DNA of 58,468 bases from OM182 bacterium BACL3 MAG-120619-bin3. Lineage in GTDB: Bacteria; Pseudomonadota; Gammaproteobacteria; Pseudomonadales; Pseudohongiellaceae. A model generated the notes under the pieces. It searched no databases. It worked only from the letters and a program-made list of their open reading frames with translations, and was not told the DNA's origin. The stretch lies in contig LICD01000002.1 in assembly GCA_001438145.1 (NCBI GenBank), forward strand, positions 1-58,468, read 5' to 3'. Shown in pieces: positions 21,607 through 30,855 of this stretch; the first letter of the stretch is position 1, and the number at the start of each line of letters is the position of its first letter. Made by a program: the position numbers and the translations under genes.

Positions 21607-22570
21607 CACTGCTAGTCTCGGCTTGCTGTTCGGAGGCGGTGTGGTAGTTAAATATACCCAGATTAAATCTAAATTGCTCTTGGCTTTTTGTCTTGCTACT
21701 AGCATCAGGCGCGCGGCCAGAAGCGAGTTCAGGGGACGAGCCGGAAGCTAAGGCGGGCGGGTTGTCCCTTTCTTGTAAGCTGTGAGCTCGAGAATTAATC
21801 TGAGTAAGAAGGGCGCTTGCCCCTTTTTTGGACAGCGCTGTGAGTTCGTCTATCGATTGAAGTGAGAGTCGGTCATAGAAAACACTGCGGTCGAAAAAAG
21901 GGGCGGTAGTACCCCGTAGATTGCTCGCGCCGGCCTCTAAATGGTCTTGAATATTGCGGCCGAAAAAATACGCTTTTTCGTCTAGGCCTTTCGTTGGAGC
22001 GAAGGCCTCGGTGTTAAGTGTTAAGTACTCGCCGGTTATGCTGACGATCTCAAGTCTTAGCCATTCGTCCAAAACGGACCGGGCGCGCATGTCTTTTTTA
22101 CAAATCTTTTCGACCAATTCCTGAAAATCGGGGTGGTCGGCGTTCTCGGTGGTTCGAATGGCAAGTGGAGCGGGTGGGTTGCCATCAATCCCGCCTTCTA
22201 AAAACCGCGGGTTCGCAAGCCACTCGGCAACTAGGCGGGCGCCTAGTGAGGCTGTACTGTCGCTCGAGGCGTCGCCTAGAAAGCTCTTTGTTAGCTCGCC
22301 TTGCTCCTCAAGGCTGACGTTTCTAAGTCTGGCGACGTCTTTACGATGCACACCGGTTAAGAGGGTGATTCGACTATCGGAGATGCGCTTGACGGGTGTA
22401 TTCAACTCCTCTTCCGCAACATCGACGTAAAGGTGTTTAAGGAGTGCGATAAGCTGTGGGTAGCCTATACCGTAATGAAGAAGCAGGCGAACAATTGGCT
22501 TCAAGGCTTTCGCGATTGCAGCTAATACAAGGCTCGAAGCCTGTTGCTTGTCTGTGTTTTGTTGGGACAT
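21599..22570 (-). CDS. DUF6502 family protein
   Basis: 323 residues, no signal peptide or membrane segment. The N-terminal half looks like a winged-helix/helix-turn-helix module (VRLLLHYGIGYPQLIALLKHLYVDVAEEEL, then SRITLLTGVHRKDVARLR), which matches the DUF6502 family as I know it. A regulatory role is inference. The C-terminal 60 residues are polar and probably disordered. It overlaps the downstream Gly-rich protein gene and is divergent from the hydrolase-fold gene, with a palindrome between them. Confidence 0.75.
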   Translation of the reverse strand: MSQQNTDKQQASSLVLAAIAKALKPIVRLLLHYGIGYPQLIALLKHLYVDVAEEELNTPVKRISDSRITLLTGVHRKDVARLRNVSLEEQGELTKSFLGDASSDSTASLGARLVAEWLANPRFLEGGIDGNPPAPLAIRTTENADHPDFQELVEKICKKDMRARSVLDEWLRLEIVSITGEYLTLNTEAFAPTKGLDEKAYFFGRNIQDHLEAGASNLRGTTAPFFDRSVFYDRLSLQSIDELTALSKKGASALLTQINSRAHSLQERDNPPALASGSSPELASGRAPDASSKTKSQEQFRFNLGIFNYHTASEQQAETSSDD

Positions 22571-22655
22571 ATGCTCAGTATAGTCCTTTGATAGTTCTGT
22601 AACAGTCCTGTGGAAAATCGTTTCCCAATCAGGCCTGTGCGGAGGCTGCTTCAGG

Positions 22656-22685
22656 TTGACGTGGGAAATATTCCCACGATACTAT
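22656..22685 (+). promoter_or_regulatory. Strong promoter with a perfect palindromic operator in its spacer
   Basis: TTGACG (22656-22661) and TACTAT (22680-22685) are 18 bp apart. A perfect palindrome with 8-bp arms CGTGGGAA and TTCCCACG around ATA fills 22660-22678, so it covers nearly the whole spacer and touches the -35. This is the geometry of a repressor-controlled promoter. It would drive the hydrolase-fold gene, with a leader of about 75 nt, and lies 90 bp from the DUF6502 start. Confidence 0.65.
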
Positions 22686-22766
22686 CCCTCTGTCGAGAGC
22701 TTTCCGCGCCAAGCTTTGCGTCAGACGCGGATTGGATGCGAATTGAAGGTCACACGGAGCGTTGGA

Positions 22767-23750
22767 ATGACAATAAGTAACGAACGCTTGAAGGGGAAGA
22801 CGCACCTCACGAAACTTGCTGTCAGTGCTGTAGTCACCTCAACCGCAACTAAGACTGGATGGTTAGAAGCCGAATTCAATACACTGCGCCTCGCTTCCTC
22901 ACGAATACTGGCATGGAGTGAGTTCGGCTGTCCTGACGGGTTGCCAGTTCTATTTTTCCACTCAAACGGCAGTTCCCGCCTCGAAGCATGCCTCTTTCAT
23001 CAGCAAGCCCGGCTAAGTGGCCTTCGGTTAATCGCCGTCGATCGTCCGGGTATCGGCAAAAGTGAGTTTTGCTTCAGCAACACACCTGAGCCTTTTGCTC
23101 ATGACTTGGTGGAACTGCTCGACCATTTAGCGCTCACCAGTGTTTCTACCCTAACACTTGGACACGGTGCAGTGTATGCACTGGCACTGGCGCAACTAGA
23201 CCCAGCTCGCATAAAAGGGCAGATAAGCTTAGGGGCTATACCCTGCGGGCCGCTGCTTACGCTTCGGGGGGCTAATGGGCTGCGGCCTTGGATGAATAGA
23301 GGGGTGGCAACGCTTGTTCGCCATGGTTGGACGCTGCGAGAGCTTTTAGATCGCAAGACGACGGGAAACTATATCGATACGCTGCGCAGAGAGCTTTGCA
23401 AATATGACAGGCGGGCTTTGAACAGCAGCGAGTTACGTCGCATTCTTGTGTTGGACAGGCGCGAGGCGCTCAGCCAAGGCTCGAGGGGCGTGGCGCAAGA
23501 CGAATCTATGGGGTTCGCTCCGTTCGATTACCAGTTAGCCAAACTCACCCTTGATGTGGATTTTTGGCAAGGTCGAGGGGATGATGAAAGGGTAGGCCGG
23601 TCTTCTGTTCTCCTCGCTCAACAGCTGCCTAAAGGGCGGGCGCACATTGTTACAAGGCAGGGTTATTTCTTCTTTTTAGAGCACGCTACCCAGATACTTA
23701 ATCGATGCAGTTCGATTAGGCTTGTGCAACCTGCCTCGATAGCCGCTTAA
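22767..23750 (+). CDS. Alpha/beta-hydrolase-fold protein, catalytic residues apparently lost
   Basis: 327 residues from the ATG at 22767 (GGAG upstream). The fold is clear: VLFFHSNGSSRLEA (oxyanion strand), LIAVDRPGIGKSEF, DLVELLDHLALTSVSTLTLGHGAVYALALA (nucleophile elbow) and WQGRGDDERV. In relatives the elbow reads G-V-S-G-G-G-P-Y-A; here it is T-L-G-H-G-A-V-Y-A, placing Gly132 where the nucleophilic Ser belongs. The acid Asp272 is kept, but the usual catalytic His in G-H-F is Tyr300 (RQGYFFFLEH). A non-catalytic or sensory role is inferred. Confidence 0.8.
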   Translation: MTISNERLKGKTHLTKLAVSAVVTSTATKTGWLEAEFNTLRLASSRILAWSEFGCPDGLPVLFFHSNGSSRLEACLFHQQARLSGLRLIAVDRPGIGKSEFCFSNTPEPFAHDLVELLDHLALTSVSTLTLGHGAVYALALAQLDPARIKGQISLGAIPCGPLLTLRGANGLRPWMNRGVATLVRHGWTLRELLDRKTTGNYIDTLRRELCKYDRRALNSSELRRILVLDRREALSQGSRGVAQDESMGFAPFDYQLAKLTLDVDFWQGRGDDERVGRSSVLLAQQLPKGRAHIVTRQGYFFFLEHATQILNRCSSIRLVQPASIAA

Positions 23751-23767
23751 AGCATTGCTTAGTGCTG

Positions 23768-23977
23768 CTATTTTTCAGGTTTGAGCCGTGTTTGAAGCTT
23801 CATTAGAAGCGACTCAAGATTAGATTTCGCCTCGCTTGCATAGCGGAACGGGCCGACCTGCTCGCCTAGCGTGTTGCGGAAATACCACAAGCTGTTGTCC
23901 TCATAGACCTCGCCGACGCAGGCGCTCAGATCCTCAGAGTCACGGTTCTCGTCTTTTCCCTCGGTTGAAGTATTCAT
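23768..23977 (-). CDS. Small DUF6316-like protein
   Basis: 69 residues, charged and soluble. The core NSLWYFRNTLGEQVGPFRYASEAKSNL resembles DUF6316 proteins, small conserved gammaproteobacterial proteins with a WYF(x)TREG(x)xGPF pattern; the assignment is from memory. Function unknown. It converges on the hydrolase-fold gene 17 bp away. The 286 bp between its start and tig hold no gene that I can see, only a hairpin CCTGCT/AGCAGG (near 24162-24179). Confidence 0.6.
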   Translation of the reverse strand: MNTSTEGKDENRDSEDLSACVGEVYEDNSLWYFRNTLGEQVGPFRYASEAKSNLESLLMKLQTRLKPEK

Positions 23978-24263
23978 TGTGCCACCTTATTGTTTTTATG
24001 AATCCTATTGGACTAGACGGCTGTCCTCTACCTGTATTTCGCAGCCTTACTGGTTCCTGATTGTGTGTCTCATTTGAGTTATTGGCAACCCCGTTTTCCA
24101 ACTTACGTCTTTGCCCACGAGACGGTGATTGAATAAGGCTAGCTGCTGTGGGAAAATCGCCTGCTTTGTAGAGCAGGTCTACTACCTTAAGCGGTTTCAA
24201 AGACTGCTCAATTCATTAACTGCGAGAGCGCGGAAGCGACTCTTGTTCGGAAGAGGTTTATCA

Positions 24264-25592
24264 ATGCAGGTTTCTATAGAAACAACCCAAGGTCTCGAGA
24301 GAAAAATGACTATCGCCGTGCCGAGCGAAAGGGTTGAGACTGCCATTAATGCGCGCCTGCAAGAGGCTGCGGGGTCGGTTAACCTAAAAGGCTTCCGAAA
24401 AGGTAAAGTGCCATTTAAGGTGATTAAGAGTCGCTTTGGTAAAAGCGTGCGCCAAGACGTAGTCGGCGAAATGATCAATCAATCGTATTTCGACGCGCTG
24501 ACCCAAGAGTCTGTTAAGCCTGCCGGACAGCCTTCTATCGAGCCTGGCAATCTGGAAGAGGGCGCTGACCTGACTTTCACGGCAACCTTCGAGGTTTATC
24601 CTGAGGTGACGCTACCCGATTTCAGCGCACTTGAAGTGTCACGATTAGGCGCGGATATTGGCGATGCTGATATCGAAGAGATGATCGAAACATTGCGCAA
24701 GCAGCGCCAAACCTGGGAAACCGTTGAGCGCGCTGCAGCAGATACAGATCGGGTAAATATCGACTATAACGGCAAGCTCGACGGCGAAGAGTTTCAGGGC
24801 GGCAAAGCGGCGGGCACAGATTTGGTCATCGGCTCTGAGCGCATGATACCGGGCTTTGAAGCCGGTCTCATTGGCAAGTCTGCTGGCGACGCATTTACGC
24901 TGTCTCTCAGTTTTCCAGACGAATACCACAACGCCGAATTGGCCGGTAAAGCGGTCGAGTTCGACATGGTGCTCAATAGCGTCAGCGAGCAGGTGCTACC
25001 TGCGGTAGACGAAGAGTTTTTCAAAAGCTTCGGGGTTGAAGAAGGCGGCAATGAGGCCTTTCGCGAAGAAGTTGCAAACAATATGAAGCGCGAGCTCAAA
25101 GCGGCTAGCCGCAATAAGCTTAAAGCACAGGTCATGGACAAGCTCATCGAAATCGTCGAGCTTGACGTGCCTTCGGCACTAATCGCAGCTGAAATACAGC
25201 AGCTTAAAGCGCAAGCACTCCAGCAAATGGGCGGTGGGGCGAATTTAGACCCAAGTATGCTCCCAGACGAGCTATTTACTGAACAGGCATCGCGTCGGGT
25301 TAAGCTCGGATTGGTGCTTGGTGAGGTAATGCAGACTCAAAACCTAAAGGCAGATCCTGCTAAAGTCCGTGAGACAATCGAAGAGCTTGCGGCTACCTAC
25401 GAGTCACCCGAAGAGGTGATCAATTGGTATTACGGCAATCAAGAACAGCTATCGGCAATCGAAAGTTCTGTAGTTGAAGATCAGGTATTCGATTACATAC
25501 TCGACGCGGCAAAAGTTGAAGACAAGACAGTTTCTTACCAGGAAGTCATTAAACCTGAGCAAAGGCAGTCTGAAAGCGCCGACGCGGAGTAA
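24264..25592 (+). CDS. tig: Trigger factor
   Basis: Ribosome-associated chaperone and peptidyl-prolyl isomerase that meets nascent chains. 442 residues from the ATG at 24264 (GGAAGAGG upstream); a longer frame reaching 24129 is not supported. Domains in order: ribosome-binding N-terminus with the signature GFRKGKVP, the FKBP-type domain (about 150-240: DRVNIDYNGKLDGEEFQGGKA) and the helical C-terminal chaperone arms. It heads the conserved tig-clpP-clpX-lon block. Confidence 0.97.
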   Translation: MQVSIETTQGLERKMTIAVPSERVETAINARLQEAAGSVNLKGFRKGKVPFKVIKSRFGKSVRQDVVGEMINQSYFDALTQESVKPAGQPSIEPGNLEEGADLTFTATFEVYPEVTLPDFSALEVSRLGADIGDADIEEMIETLRKQRQTWETVERAAADTDRVNIDYNGKLDGEEFQGGKAAGTDLVIGSERMIPGFEAGLIGKSAGDAFTLSLSFPDEYHNAELAGKAVEFDMVLNSVSEQVLPAVDEEFFKSFGVEEGGNEAFREEVANNMKRELKAASRNKLKAQVMDKLIEIVELDVPSALIAAEIQQLKAQALQQMGGGANLDPSMLPDELFTEQASRRVKLGLVLGEVMQTQNLKADPAKVRETIEELAATYESPEEVINWYYGNQEQLSAIESSVVEDQVFDYILDAAKVEDKTVSYQEVIKPEQRQSESADAE

Positions 25593-25658
25593 TATGTTTG
25601 ACAAAACGAGGCCGCGCCACTTGCCGTCGCCTCGCCTTTAGACTCGAAGGACATCACT

Positions 25659-26294
25659 ATGCCTACTAGCTTTGAACAACCCTCCGCCGCCTTAGTTCCT
25701 ATGGTGGTTGAGCAGACTGCGCGCGGCGAGCGGTCATATGATATTTACTCACGTTTGCTAAAAGACAGAGTGATTTTCTTAACAGGGCAAGTCGAAGACC
25801 ATATGGCAAATCTGGTCGTGGCACAGCTGCTGTTTTTAGAGTCCGAAAACCCTGATAAGGATATTCACCTGTATATTAATTCGCCAGGCGGATCTGTGAC
25901 AGCCGGGTTATCGATCTATGACACAATGCAGTTTATTAAGCCTGATGTGAGCACTATGTGTATCGGTCAGGCTGCCAGCATGGGTGCCATGCTGTTGTCA
26001 GGTGGAGCTAAGGGCAAGCGTCTCGCGCTGCCACATTCGCGCATGATGATCCATCAGCCAAGTGGCGGTGCGCAAGGGCAAGCCTCAGATATAGAAATAC
26101 AGGCTAATGAAATCATCAAGATACGTAAGAGACTTAATGTTTTGATGGCAGAGCACACCGGCCAGGACGAAGAAAGAATTGCCAAAGATACCGAGCGCGA
26201 TAATTTCATGAGTGCCGATGAAGCGTGTGAATACGGCCTTGTCGATAAAGTTATTGGACGACGCGAAGATAAAAAGACATTAGCAGGCGTTTAA
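25659..26294 (+). CDS. clpP: ATP-dependent Clp protease proteolytic subunit ClpP
   Basis: Serine protease chamber of the ClpXP and ClpAP machines. 211 residues, including the short N-terminal propeptide. The catalytic triad is visible: Ser107 ([10 protein letters not shown]), His132 (MMIHQPSGG) and Asp181 (TERDNFMSA). Separated from tig by 66 bp containing an imperfect inverted repeat (CGAGGC/GCCTCG) and followed by clpX after 35 bp. Confidence 0.98.
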   Translation: MPTSFEQPSAALVPMVVEQTARGERSYDIYSRLLKDRVIFLTGQVEDHMANLVVAQLLFLESENPDKDIHLYINSPGGSVTAGLSIYDTMQFIKPDVSTMCIGQAASMGAMLLSGGAKGKRLALPHSRMMIHQPSGGAQGQASDIEIQANEIIKIRKRLNVLMAEHTGQDEERIAKDTERDNFMSADEACEYGLVDKVIGRREDKKTLAGV

Positions 26295-26329
26295 CGCCTA
26301 ACTCACGATTGCAAAGTTGAGCATTTTTT

Positions 26330-27619
26330 ATGTCAGACGACGATTTTAATAAGCCAGACGATGGCGGCAAACTGCTTTACTGCTCGTTCTGTGCTAAAAG
26401 CCAGCAAGAAGTTAAGAAGTTGATTGCCGGGCCTTCCGTTTTTGTTTGTGACGAATGCGTAGAGCTTTGTAACGATATCATTAAGGAAGAGGTGCAGGAG
26501 CGCGAATCAGACTCGAAAGCAAGAAAGCTGCCGGTCCCTAAAGAGATTAAAGAGACGCTCGACGAGTACGTTATAGGCCAGGATGCAGCGAAAAAGGTGC
26601 TGGCTGTCGCAGTATATAACCACTACAAACGACTCAACTACGAAAGCGCCAAGGGCGATGTCGAATTAGGGAAAAGCAATATTCTCATGGTGGGTCCGAC
26701 GGGTACCGGCAAGACTCTGCTTGCTGAGACGCTCGCACGCATGCTTGATGTGCCTTTTACGATTGCCGACGCAACAACCCTTACCGAGGCCGGTTACGTA
26801 GGCGAGGATGTTGAAAATATCATCCAAAAGTTGCTGCAGAAATGCGACTACGACGTAGACAAAGCGCAGATTGGTATCGTCTACATCGACGAAATAGACA
26901 AGATTTCGCGTAAGTCAGACAATCCTTCTATTACGCGCGACGTGTCAGGAGAAGGCGTGCAGCAGGCGCTTTTGAAGCTTATTGAGGGCACTGTCGCCTC
27001 GGTGCCTCCGCAAGGCGGCCGTAAGCATCCGCAGCAAGAGTTCCTTCAAGTCGACACGTCCAACATTCTGTTTATTTGTGGCGGCGCCTTCGCGGGGCTC
27101 GACAGGATTATTCTCGACCGTTCGCATAAAAGCGGTATCGGTTTCTCCGCTGAAGTGCGCTCAAAAGAAACAGAAGATAAGGTCGGAGAAGCGCTGCGCA
27201 GCGTAGAACCTGAAGATCTCGTCAAGTACGGCCTGATCCCGGAGTTCGTAGGCCGTCTGCCAATGATTGCGACGCTCGAGGAATTAGATCTAGATGCGTT
27301 AGTTCGTATTCTAAATGAGCCCAAAAATTCGCTTACAAAGCAGTACACAAAGCTCTTCGAGATGGAGAACGTAGAGATACAGTTCCGTGATGATGCGCTG
27401 CGCGCAATCGCCAAGAAGGCGAAAGAGCGTAAGACAGGCGCACGGGGCCTGCGTTCGATAATGGAATCGGTGCTTCTAGACAGCATGTATAAGATCCCAT
27501 CGCTCGAAAAAGTCAGCAAAGTGGTCATAGATGCGGCAGTGATAGACGGCGAGTCAGAGCCTCTGCTTATGTTCGAAAACGCCGAAGCTTCAACGAGTAA
27601 GGCGGCTGCCGAAGACTGA
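26330..27619 (+). CDS. clpX: ATP-dependent Clp protease ATP-binding subunit ClpX
   Basis: AAA+ unfoldase that recognises tagged substrates and feeds them to ClpP. 429 residues. The N-terminal zinc-binding domain has Cys18, Cys21, Cys40 and Cys43; Walker A GPTGTGKT is at 122-129; Walker B is VYIDEIDKI; and the ClpP-docking loop IGF is present in [10 protein letters not shown]. All elements of an active protein are intact. Confidence 0.98.
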   Translation: MSDDDFNKPDDGGKLLYCSFCAKSQQEVKKLIAGPSVFVCDECVELCNDIIKEEVQERESDSKARKLPVPKEIKETLDEYVIGQDAAKKVLAVAVYNHYKRLNYESAKGDVELGKSNILMVGPTGTGKTLLAETLARMLDVPFTIADATTLTEAGYVGEDVENIIQKLLQKCDYDVDKAQIGIVYIDEIDKISRKSDNPSITRDVSGEGVQQALLKLIEGTVASVPPQGGRKHPQQEFLQVDTSNILFICGGAFAGLDRIILDRSHKSGIGFSAEVRSKETEDKVGEALRSVEPEDLVKYGLIPEFVGRLPMIATLEELDLDALVRILNEPKNSLTKQYTKLFEMENVEIQFRDDALRAIAKKAKERKTGARGLRSIMESVLLDSMYKIPSLEKVSKVVIDAAVIDGESEPLLMFENAEASTSKAAAED

Positions 27620-27623
27620 CAGG

Positions 27624-27652
27624 CTTGAAATTTCATCTTCTCGCCACCATCA
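27624..27652 (+). promoter_or_regulatory. Candidate sigma32 heat-shock promoter of lon
   Basis: CTTGAAA (27624-27630) matches the sigma32 -35. After 14 bp comes CACCATCA (27645-27652), close to the CCCCATNT -10. The site lies between clpX and lon, and lon is a classic sigma32 gene in E. coli. Two or three mismatches in the -10 keep this a candidate only. Confidence 0.45.
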
Positions 27653-27712
27653 CTAGAGTGTCTAACTAATATAAGGCTGGCTCTCAGGGGTCGCCATTCG
27701 CAAAGGTAGCCC

Positions 27713-30145
27713 ATGAGCACTAATGAAGAGTCAGTTACGTCTACTGTTATAACCAATTCTATTCCTCTCTTGCCATTAAGAGACGTCGTAGTTTATCCCC
27801 AGATCGTGCAACCCCTTTTCGTCGGCAGGCCTAAATCTATTAAGGCGCTCGAGACGGCGATGGCATCTGATAAAAAAGTACTGTTAGTCGCCCAAAAAAG
27901 CGCTGCTGACGACGATCCCAGTGCGTCGGATCTTTACCAGATCGGCACGGTTGCTACTATTCTCCAGCTGATTCGTTTGCCAGACGGCACCGTTAAGGTG
28001 TTAGTCGAAGGACTCGATCGCGCCAAAATTAAATCGGTTAATTACGAAGACGATTATGTTACAGCGAATGTTAGCGTCCTCGCAGGTGAGGAGCCTTCGG
28101 CCAAAGAGACCGACGCGCTAATTCGGTCATTACTGGCGCAGTTCGATCACTATGTTCAGCTAAGCAAGAAAATTCCGCCTGAGGTTATGAGTTCAATTTC
28201 GAGTATCGATGAGGCTGGTAGGCAGGTGGATACTATCGCCTCACACATGTCACTCCAGCTCGATGAGAAGCAGAACCTGCTTGAACTCGCAGGGCTGCAG
28301 GCGCGCATTGAGCATTTGATGGCCCTAATAGAGAGCGAGATAGATCTCTTCGCAGTCGAAAAACGCATCCGCGGACGCGTGAAAAAACAAATGGAGAAGA
28401 GTCAGCGCGAGTACTACCTTAACGAGCAAATGAAAGCTATTCAGAAAGAAATGGGTGAGCTCGAAGACATCCCCAATGAAGCTGAAGAGCTAAAACAAAA
28501 AATCGAAGACGCAGGGATGCCGAAAGAGGCGAGAGACAAAGCTAATTCAGAGTTGAGTAAGCTCAAGCAAATGTCGCCAATGTCTTCCGAGGCCTCTGTG
28601 GTCAGGACCTACCTCGATTGGATGATTAATGTCCCATGGAAAAAACGAAGTAAGGTCAGGCTCGAATTGGACAAGGCTGAGCAAATTTTAGAAGACGATC
28701 ACTATGGTCTAAAAGAAGTGAAGGAGCGGATCCTCGAATACTTAGCTGTACAGAAGCGCGTTAAAAAATTGAAAGCGCCAATACTCTGCCTCGTTGGTCC
28801 TCCTGGTGTTGGAAAAACCTCATTGGGCGAATCTATTGCGCGCGCAACGAATCGCAAATTTGTGCGAATGGCACTGGGTGGCGTTCGCGATGAAGCTGAA
28901 ATTCGTGGGCATCGTCGCACCTACATTGGCTCTTTGCCAGGCAAATTGATGCAGAAGCTATCGAAAGTCGGCGTTAAAAATCCGCTTTTCTTGCTTGATG
29001 AAATCGACAAGATGGGAATGGATAATCGTGGCGATCCGGCCTCTGCGCTGCTCGAGGTATTAGATCCCGAGCAGAACGGTAGCTTCAACGATCATTACCT
29101 TGAGGTCGACTATGATCTCTCTGAGGTGATGTTTGTCTGCACATCAAACAGTATGAATATTCCTGAAGCGCTCTTAGATAGAATGGAAGTTATTCGCATT
29201 CCTGGCTATACCGAGGAAGAGAAGCTCAATATTGCCGAACGCTATCTTGTACCAAAGCAGAAAAAGAATAATGGCGTAAAAGACGAAGAGCTCGCTATAA
29301 GCGAGCAGCCGATTCGTGACATCATTCGCTATTACACTCGAGAAGCGGGCGTCCGAGGACTTGAGCGTGAAGTCGCAAAGATTTGCCGGAAAGTGGTTAA
29401 AAACAATTCTCTCAAGGGCAACCATGCGAAAGTCGAACTCGACGCGGATAACCTCGAAGAGTATTCCGGCGTAAGAAAATACGATTACGGCAAGGCTGAA
29501 GAAGAGAACCATATAGGCCAAGTTAACGGGCTCGCTTGGACGCAAGTCGGAGGAGAGCTTCTTACGATCGAGGCTATTGCTGTGGAAGGCAAGGGGAAGA
29601 CTATTAAAACAGGATCCCTCGGCGATGTGATGCAAGAGTCAATTCAAGCGGCATTAACTGTCGTGCGCAGCCGCAGTGCCTCGCTGGGCCTGCCTTCGAA
29701 TTTTCACGAGACGCGCGATTTGCATATTCACGTGCCAGAAGGTGCGACACCGAAGGATGGGCCAAGCGCTGGTGTCGGTATGTGTACAGCGATCGTGTCA
29801 GTTCTTACTGAGATTCCGGTCCGCGCTGATGTTGCAATGACGGGTGAAATCACCCTGCGCGGACAAGTCTTAAAAATCGGTGGACTGAAAGAGAAGCTGC
29901 TCGCGGCTCACCGAGGCAATATAAAAACTGTGCTGATTCCCGCTGACAATGAGCGTGATCTTGCCGAGATTCCTGACAACATTAAGGCGGACCTCGAAAT
30001 AGTGCCGGTACGCTGGATAGACCAGGTGCTAGAGGTGGCATTGCAGCATCAGCCGACACCGTTAACTCTAGAAGCGATTGCTGCGGCGAAGGTAACGGAA
30101 AAGCAGGGTGCTGCGTCTGAGGCTGGCAACTTAGAGCGGCACTAG
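27713..30145 (+). CDS. lon: ATP-dependent protease Lon
   Basis: Homohexameric AAA+ serine protease degrading misfolded and regulatory proteins. 810 residues: N-terminal substrate domain ([20 protein letters not shown]), coiled-coil around 220-290, Walker A GPPGVGKT at 362-369, and the C-terminal peptidase domain with Ser685 in [11 protein letters not shown] and the dyad Lys in [16 protein letters not shown]. The length and motifs are those of the LonA class. Confidence 0.98.
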   Translation: MSTNEESVTSTVITNSIPLLPLRDVVVYPQIVQPLFVGRPKSIKALETAMASDKKVLLVAQKSAADDDPSASDLYQIGTVATILQLIRLPDGTVKVLVEGLDRAKIKSVNYEDDYVTANVSVLAGEEPSAKETDALIRSLLAQFDHYVQLSKKIPPEVMSSISSIDEAGRQVDTIASHMSLQLDEKQNLLELAGLQARIEHLMALIESEIDLFAVEKRIRGRVKKQMEKSQREYYLNEQMKAIQKEMGELEDIPNEAEELKQKIEDAGMPKEARDKANSELSKLKQMSPMSSEASVVRTYLDWMINVPWKKRSKVRLELDKAEQILEDDHYGLKEVKERILEYLAVQKRVKKLKAPILCLVGPPGVGKTSLGESIARATNRKFVRMALGGVRDEAEIRGHRRTYIGSLPGKLMQKLSKVGVKNPLFLLDEIDKMGMDNRGDPASALLEVLDPEQNGSFNDHYLEVDYDLSEVMFVCTSNSMNIPEALLDRMEVIRIPGYTEEEKLNIAERYLVPKQKKNNGVKDEELAISEQPIRDIIRYYTREAGVRGLEREVAKICRKVVKNNSLKGNHAKVELDADNLEEYSGVRKYDYGKAEEENHIGQVNGLAWTQVGGELLTIEAIAVEGKGKTIKTGSLGDVMQESIQAALTVVRSRSASLGLPSNFHETRDLHIHVPEGATPKDGPSAGVGMCTAIVSVLTEIPVRADVAMTGEITLRGQVLKIGGLKEKLLAAHRGNIKTVLIPADNERDLAEIPDNIKADLEIVPVRWIDQVLEVALQHQPTPLTLEAIAAAKVTEKQGAASEAGNLERH

Positions 30146-30227
30146 AAAATTTAAATAGTCGTTTCGTTTGCATTTTTCGCAGTTAGTGGGCTTTTTACTT
30201 TCGCGGTTTCTTACGTGTTGTTTTTAG

Positions 30228-30257
30228 TTGACACCGGATTTCGGCTATTGGTATAAC
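30228..30257 (+). promoter_or_regulatory. Strong sigma70 promoter (P1) upstream of hupB
   Basis: TTGACA (30228-30233), a perfect -35, is followed after 18 bp by TATAAC (30252-30257). It predicts a leader of about 165 nt before the hupB GTG. It is the best promoter match in the lon-hupB gap, which contains no gene. Confidence 0.65.
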
Positions 30258-30305
30258 GGTACAGCATTCGTGGCGTTCAAGCCTGTTGGCGTGTTTTTTG
30301 TGTCG

Positions 30306-30311
30306 TATAAT
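30306..30311 (+). promoter_or_regulatory. Second candidate -10 element (P2) upstream of hupB
   Basis: A perfect TATAAT, but no good -35 hexamer at 16-18 bp. It could serve as a second start closer to hupB, giving a leader of about 110 nt. hupB genes are commonly driven by more than one promoter in enterobacteria. Confidence 0.35.
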
Positions 30312-30430
30312 AGCGTCGCTTCGGTTACCATGATTTGGAAATAATTTACGCAACATTAATTCAATTTTGCTGCGAACTATTTAAAATCACAAAACTTAAA
30401 ATCATAAATAATGTAAGTAAAGGGGATATT

Positions 30431-30706
30431 GTGAATAAATCAGAACTTATTGACGTTGTAGCAGAAAGTGCGGACCTACCCAAAGCAGCAGCGGGCCGTG
30501 CAATTGACGCCATGATTGATGCGATTACAGACTCGCTCAAAAAAGAAGACCCTGTAGTGTTGGTTGGATTCGGCTCATTTGCGACAAAGCACCGCGCAGC
30601 ACGCACAGGTCGCAATCCACAGACCGGCGCAGCAATTGAGATCAAAGCGGCTCGCGTACCAAGCTTTAAAGCTGGTAAAGCCTTAAAAGATGCCGTAAAC
30701 AAGTAA
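30431..30706 (+). CDS. hupB: DNA-binding protein HU-beta
   Basis: Histone-like nucleoid protein that bends DNA. 91 residues from the GTG at 30431; the frame extends upstream, but the HU fold starts at VNKSELID. The beta-arm carries the family signature [21 protein letters not shown] followed by [21 protein letters not shown]. It is followed by a strong hairpin terminator. Confidence 0.97.
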   Translation: MNKSELIDVVAESADLPKAAAGRAIDAMIDAITDSLKKEDPVVLVGFGSFATKHRAARTGRNPQTGAAIEIKAARVPSFKAGKALKDAVNK

Positions 30707-30733
30707 CGGTTTCTAATCTGGCTAAGGCCAGGT

Positions 30734-30790
30734 TATAACGACAAAGGGCGCATCATTGATGCGCCCTTTGTCGTTATATGATGCTAAAAT
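30734..30790 (+). terminator. Long perfect hairpin terminator after hupB
   Basis: Arms at 30734-30754 and 30758-30778 are perfectly complementary over 21 bp around an ATT loop. The GC-rich core GGGCGCATC/GATGCGCCC is followed by TTTGTCGTT. The hairpin probably ends hupB transcripts; it could also act on the opposite strand because of its flanking A-rich side. Confidence 0.85.
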
Positions 30791-30855
30791 CGCGCTTCGG
30801 CTTAGGCTTGATATCACGTATAATTAGCAAAAATTCATTTAGGATAGGACTTACC

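Noticed and set aside
24129-24263. Longer N-terminus for trigger factor
   Set aside because: The extension is not conserved in the family, and the ATG at 24264 has a strong ribosome site.
29174-29635. 153-codon ORF antisense to lon
   Set aside because: Lies within a strongly conserved lon coding region and shows no family or start signal.
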